The position numbers and the translations under genes are program-made. Of a stretch of 7,749 nt of DNA, positions 5,680 to 7,749 are shown one piece after another. Within the stretch, counting starts at the first letter, position 1. Each line of letters begins with the position of its first letter. Below the pieces are notes generated by a model, which worked only from the letters and a program-made list of their open reading frames with translations, was not told the DNA's origin and ran no database searches. This stretch comes from Actinomycetes bacterium (GTDB lineage: Bacteria > Actinomycetota > Acidimicrobiia > Spongiisociales > UBA5794), in the NCBI GenBank assembly GCA_023336765.1, contig JAMBLL010000082.1:1-7749 (forward strand), given 5' to 3'.

Positions 5680-6934
5680 CCGTAAGCACCCCAATACTGA
5701 CCCACACACCAACCAGAGTGTCGCCGAACACAACCAGAGCGATGACCGTCAGCAGCGCAGATGCCACCATCGACGCCGCGAGGAACTTGAAGGCACTCGC
5801 ACCTATGCCTATCCCGTCCCACACATAGACGAGGGCCGTCAACGGTTGTAGCACGACCACGAAGATGTAGATCGTCGAAAGATCCTCGAGGACTCCGACA
5901 TCTGATGTGAAGATCCGTCCTACAAGCGGTGCGGTCACGAGCAGAAGAGCCGACAGCCCGATCCCTGTCATGAACCCGAGCGCAAGCAACCGGTTCCCGA
6001 CAGCCCGTGCGGCTTTGGCATCGTTTGCGCCGAGATCCGTACCGATCATGGCCATTGCTGCAATAGCGAACGAGTCAAGGACGAATGCAAGGAACAACCA
6101 CACCTGCATCGCGATCTGGTGCGCAGCAACAGCCTGGGTGCTGATCCGTGAAGCGGCAAGCGTTGTCGCCGAAATGGCGAACAGCAAGGCGGCGCTGCGG
6201 ATCATCATCGGCCAACCTGCGTTCACGATCTTGCCTATCGGAAGAGACCCCAGACCCTTCACCATCCTGTCGGTTCCGAGCCTGTGGCGGTCCACTCCGT
6301 ATATCAGCACGAGGAACCAGCCAGCAGCGAACGTCTGAGCGACCACGGTGGCCCAAGCTGCACCCTCAACACCGAGATCGAAGCCGAAGATCAGGATCGG
6401 ATCGAGTACGAGGTTGATCAGGTTCATTCCGATCGCCACATACAGAGGTGTCTTCGTGTCCGAGTGCCCCCGATAGATGCCGTGGCCTGCCATTGCCACG
6501 AGAACTGCTGGCAATGCAAGGAATCTGATCCGTAGGTACGCGGTGGCATCAGCGAGCACCGACGGCTCGCCGCCGAAGATCCTGGTTAGCGGTTCAGCGA
6601 GAGCGATCGCGACGATGGCGACACCAACGCCGATAGCGGCCGTTGTCACGATCGAACCAGATGCGATCGCTCCGGCACGTGGGATATCACCTTTGCCCAC
6701 CTCGCCCGCTACGAGAGGCGTTACCGCTGCGTGCACGAAATTGAAGATGCTGAAGATCGCGATGAACACCGCTGAGGCGATAGCAAGGGCAGCGAGCGGC
6801 TCCGTTCCAAGCCGGCCGATCCAGGCTGTGTCGACGATGGACACGAACGGATCGATCGCAAGCGTCCCGAGAGCCGGGATCGCGAGGGCGGCGATCGCCC
6901 TGTCGCGTGGGTTACGACGGAAGGCCGCGAGCAT
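5591..6934 (-). CDS. dinF: MATE family efflux transporter, DinF-like
   Basis: This is a membrane antiporter of the multidrug and toxic compound extrusion fold, exporting organic compounds in exchange for protons or sodium ions. The 447-residue form has 12 hydrophobic spans. DTAWIGRLG (35-43) in the first span, TPLVAGEVGKGD (72-83), the block from YRGHSDTKTPLYVAIG (154-169) through NLVLDP (174-179), and AHQIAMQVWLFLA (271-283) match the DinF branch rather than NorM. The frame stays open to 6985, but ATG at 6934 gives a normal MATE N-terminus and starts 10 bases after the nth stop. The longer form would add 17 basic residues and overlap nth. The tight spacing implies cotranscription and perhaps translational coupling with nth. 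In Escherichia coli dinF is an SOS gene next to lexA; no LexA site can be judged here. The symbol reflects subfamily resemblance, and the substrate is unknown. Confidence 0.9.
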   Translation of the reverse strand: MLAAFRRNPRDRAIAALAIPALGTLAIDPFVSIVDTAWIGRLGTEPLAALAIASAVFIAIFSIFNFVHAAVTPLVAGEVGKGDIPRAGAIASGSIVTTAAIGVGVAIVAIALAEPLTRIFGGEPSVLADATAYLRIRFLALPAVLVAMAGHGIYRGHSDTKTPLYVAIGMNLINLVLDPILIFGFDLGVEGAAWATVVAQTFAAGWFLVLIYGVDRHRLGTDRMVKGLGSLPIGKIVNAGWPMMIRSAALLFAISATTLAASRISTQAVAAHQIAMQVWLFLAFVLDSFAIAAMAMIGTDLGANDAKAARAVGNRLLALGFMTGIGLSALLLVTAPLVGRIFTSDVGVLEDLSTIYIFVVVLQPLTALVYVWDGIGIGASAFKFLAASMVASALLTVIALVVFGDTLVGVWVSIGVLTVSRLVALGAWYSFWGPSSVRDPSPSSQEA

Positions 6935-6944
6935 CAGGCAGGGC

Positions 6945-7622
6945 TCACCGTGGCGTCTTGTTCTCGAACAGGCAACGGTCCGCAAGTGGGCACGCCTGGC
7001 AGTTCGGATTCTTGGCGTCGCAAACGTCCCTGCCGAACTGGACGAGTCTCATCGAGATGCCTGCCCAGTCCTTCTCCGGGAACAGGTCCTTGAGCTCGAA
7101 TTCGATCTTGGTCGGGTCACTCGAATGGGTGATGCCGAGTCGATTCGAGACGCGCTTGACGTGAGTGTCCACGGCTATTGCGGGGTCGCCCCAGGCCTCG
7201 GCAAGCACCACGGATGCTGTCTTGCGCCCAACGCCTCGGAGCTTCACGAGTTGGTCGAGGTCTCTGGGGACCTCGCTGTCGTACATCTCAACGAGGTCCG
7301 CCGCAAGCGAGATGATGCTCTTGGTCTTCTGCCTGTAGAAACCCGTTGAGAAGATGATCTTCTCAACATCCTCAGGGTTCGCTTCCGCAAGATCCTCGGG
7401 TGTTGGATACGCAGCGAACAGGTTCGGTGCCACAGCGTTGACATTGACATCGGTGGTCTGCGCCGAGAGCACAGTGGACACGAGCAGTTGCCATTCGCTG
7501 CCGTAGTCGAGCGCGGTCTTGATCTCGGGGTACCGCTTCTTGAGCCTGTTGAGGATCACTCTGGCGTTGCGTTTCTCTTCTGTGGTCGGCTCAGCCCGAC
7601 CACTTGGTGTTTTCACTGGCAT
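6945..7622 (-). CDS. nth: Endonuclease III (DNA glycosylase/AP lyase)
   Basis: The enzyme removes oxidised pyrimidines from DNA and nicks the resulting abasic site, starting base excision repair. In the 225-residue form, SAQTTD (53-58) and the helix-hairpin-helix LRGVGRKTA (128-136) with catalytic lysine K134 are followed by AVDTHV (150-155) with catalytic aspartate D152. The C-terminal iron-sulfur cluster ligands are complete: C201-x6-C208-x2-C211-x5-C217, the endonuclease III spacing. I start it at ATG 7622. The frame continues to a GTG at 7673, but the extra 17 residues are largely translation of the heptamer repeat at 7635-7669 and are unlikely to be real protein. Neither start has a recognisable Shine-Dalgarno sequence, so leaderless or non-canonical initiation is possible. 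The MATE gene follows 10 bases downstream as a probable operon partner. Confidence 0.95.
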   Translation of the reverse strand: MPVKTPSGRAEPTTEEKRNARVILNRLKKRYPEIKTALDYGSEWQLLVSTVLSAQTTDVNVNAVAPNLFAAYPTPEDLAEANPEDVEKIIFSTGFYRQKTKSIISLAADLVEMYDSEVPRDLDQLVKLRGVGRKTASVVLAEAWGDPAIAVDTHVKRVSNRLGITHSSDPTKIEFELKDLFPEKDWAGISMRLVQFGRDVCDAKNPNCQACPLADRCLFENKTPR

Positions 7623-7634
7623 CGAGGAGAAGAG

Positions 7635-7669
7635 TACTTGGTACTTGGTACTTGGTACCTGGCACTTGG
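7635..7669 (-). repeat. Five-copy TACTTGG heptamer tandem repeat upstream of nth
   Basis: The plus strand shows three perfect TACTTGG units (7635-7655), then TACCTGG and CACTTGG. In the nth direction these are CCAAGTA units ending in CCAAGTACTCT, with the last shared base 8 bases before the chosen ATG. The 12-mer AGAGTACTTGGT at 7631-7642 also occurs at 1740-1751, 6 bases before the trpE start. The repeat lies inside the longest open frame of nth only because no stop codon interrupts it. Confidence 0.85.
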
Positions 7670-7680
7670 CCACGGAGAAG

Positions 7681-7749
7681 AGTGATGGCTGACAGCTGAT
7701 GGCTGACAGCTGATGGCTGACAGCTGATGGCTGACAGCTGATGGCTGAC
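7681..7749. repeat. GCTGACA/GCTGATG alternating heptamer tandem repeat, cut by window end
   Basis: From 7688 the units GCTGACA and GCTGATG alternate strictly, giving a 14-base period made of two heptamers. Eight full units and six bases of a ninth are visible, preceded by a degenerate AGTGATG at 7681. The 14-base unit is not a multiple of three, and no protein is implied. There are no spacers, so it is not a CRISPR array. It continues past the right edge, so its full length is unknown. Confidence 0.9.

Noticed and set aside
6477..7349. 290-codon plus-strand open frame across the MATE and nth genes
   Set aside because: It spans two clear genes on the other strand and has a low-complexity composition typical of antisense translation.
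7623..7673. 17-residue N-terminal extension of endonuclease III
   Set aside because: It is mostly translated heptamer repeat, its GTG start has no ribosome binding site, and the family does not need it.
7681..7749. CRISPR array at the right end
   Set aside because: The units are contiguous heptamers with no unique spacers and there are no cas genes.

Overview
The window is moderately GC-rich, gene-dense bacterial DNA with six recognisable protein genes and several repeat-bearing gaps. A DUF222/13E12-type HNH nuclease gene, a family largely confined to Actinomycetota, and the actinobacterial look of the other proteins suggest a high-GC Gram-positive. Acidimicrobiia or a relative is my guess, but nothing here proves the class.

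Layout from left to right. Positions 1-248 hold no convincing gene but carry two copies of a hairpin-forming repeat that differ only by a compensatory base pair. Next is trpE on the minus strand (249-1733), encoding anthranilate synthase component I, with no trpG or other trp gene beside it. A 383-base gap (1734-2116) contains degenerate heptamer tracts and hairpins. A DUF222-HNH endonuclease gene follows on the plus strand (2117-3463). It converges on a minus-strand ccdA-type thiol-disulfide transporter gene, which diverges from a plus-strand MFS transporter gene (4423-5679). The MFS gene overlaps, tail to tail by 89 bases, a minus-strand DinF-like MATE exporter gene. That exporter gene lies 10 bases behind nth (endonuclease III), so nth and the exporter look like a two-gene operon. 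The right end (7635-7749) is two abutting heptamer-based tandem repeats, one of which runs off the window.

The genes do not form one pathway. They are housekeeping metabolism (trpE), DNA repair plus export (nth and the MATE gene), envelope redox (ccdA), an MFS carrier of unknown substrate, and a repeat-family HNH nuclease. I found no CRISPR array, phage module, toxin-antitoxin pair or clearly new defence system. The unusual content is in the repeats. A 12-base word ending a TACTTGG-type heptamer tract lies 6 and 8 bases upstream of the trpE and nth start codons, in the same orientation to both genes. A further degenerate tract lies upstream of the HNH gene. Several start codons lack an obvious Shine-Dalgarno sequence.
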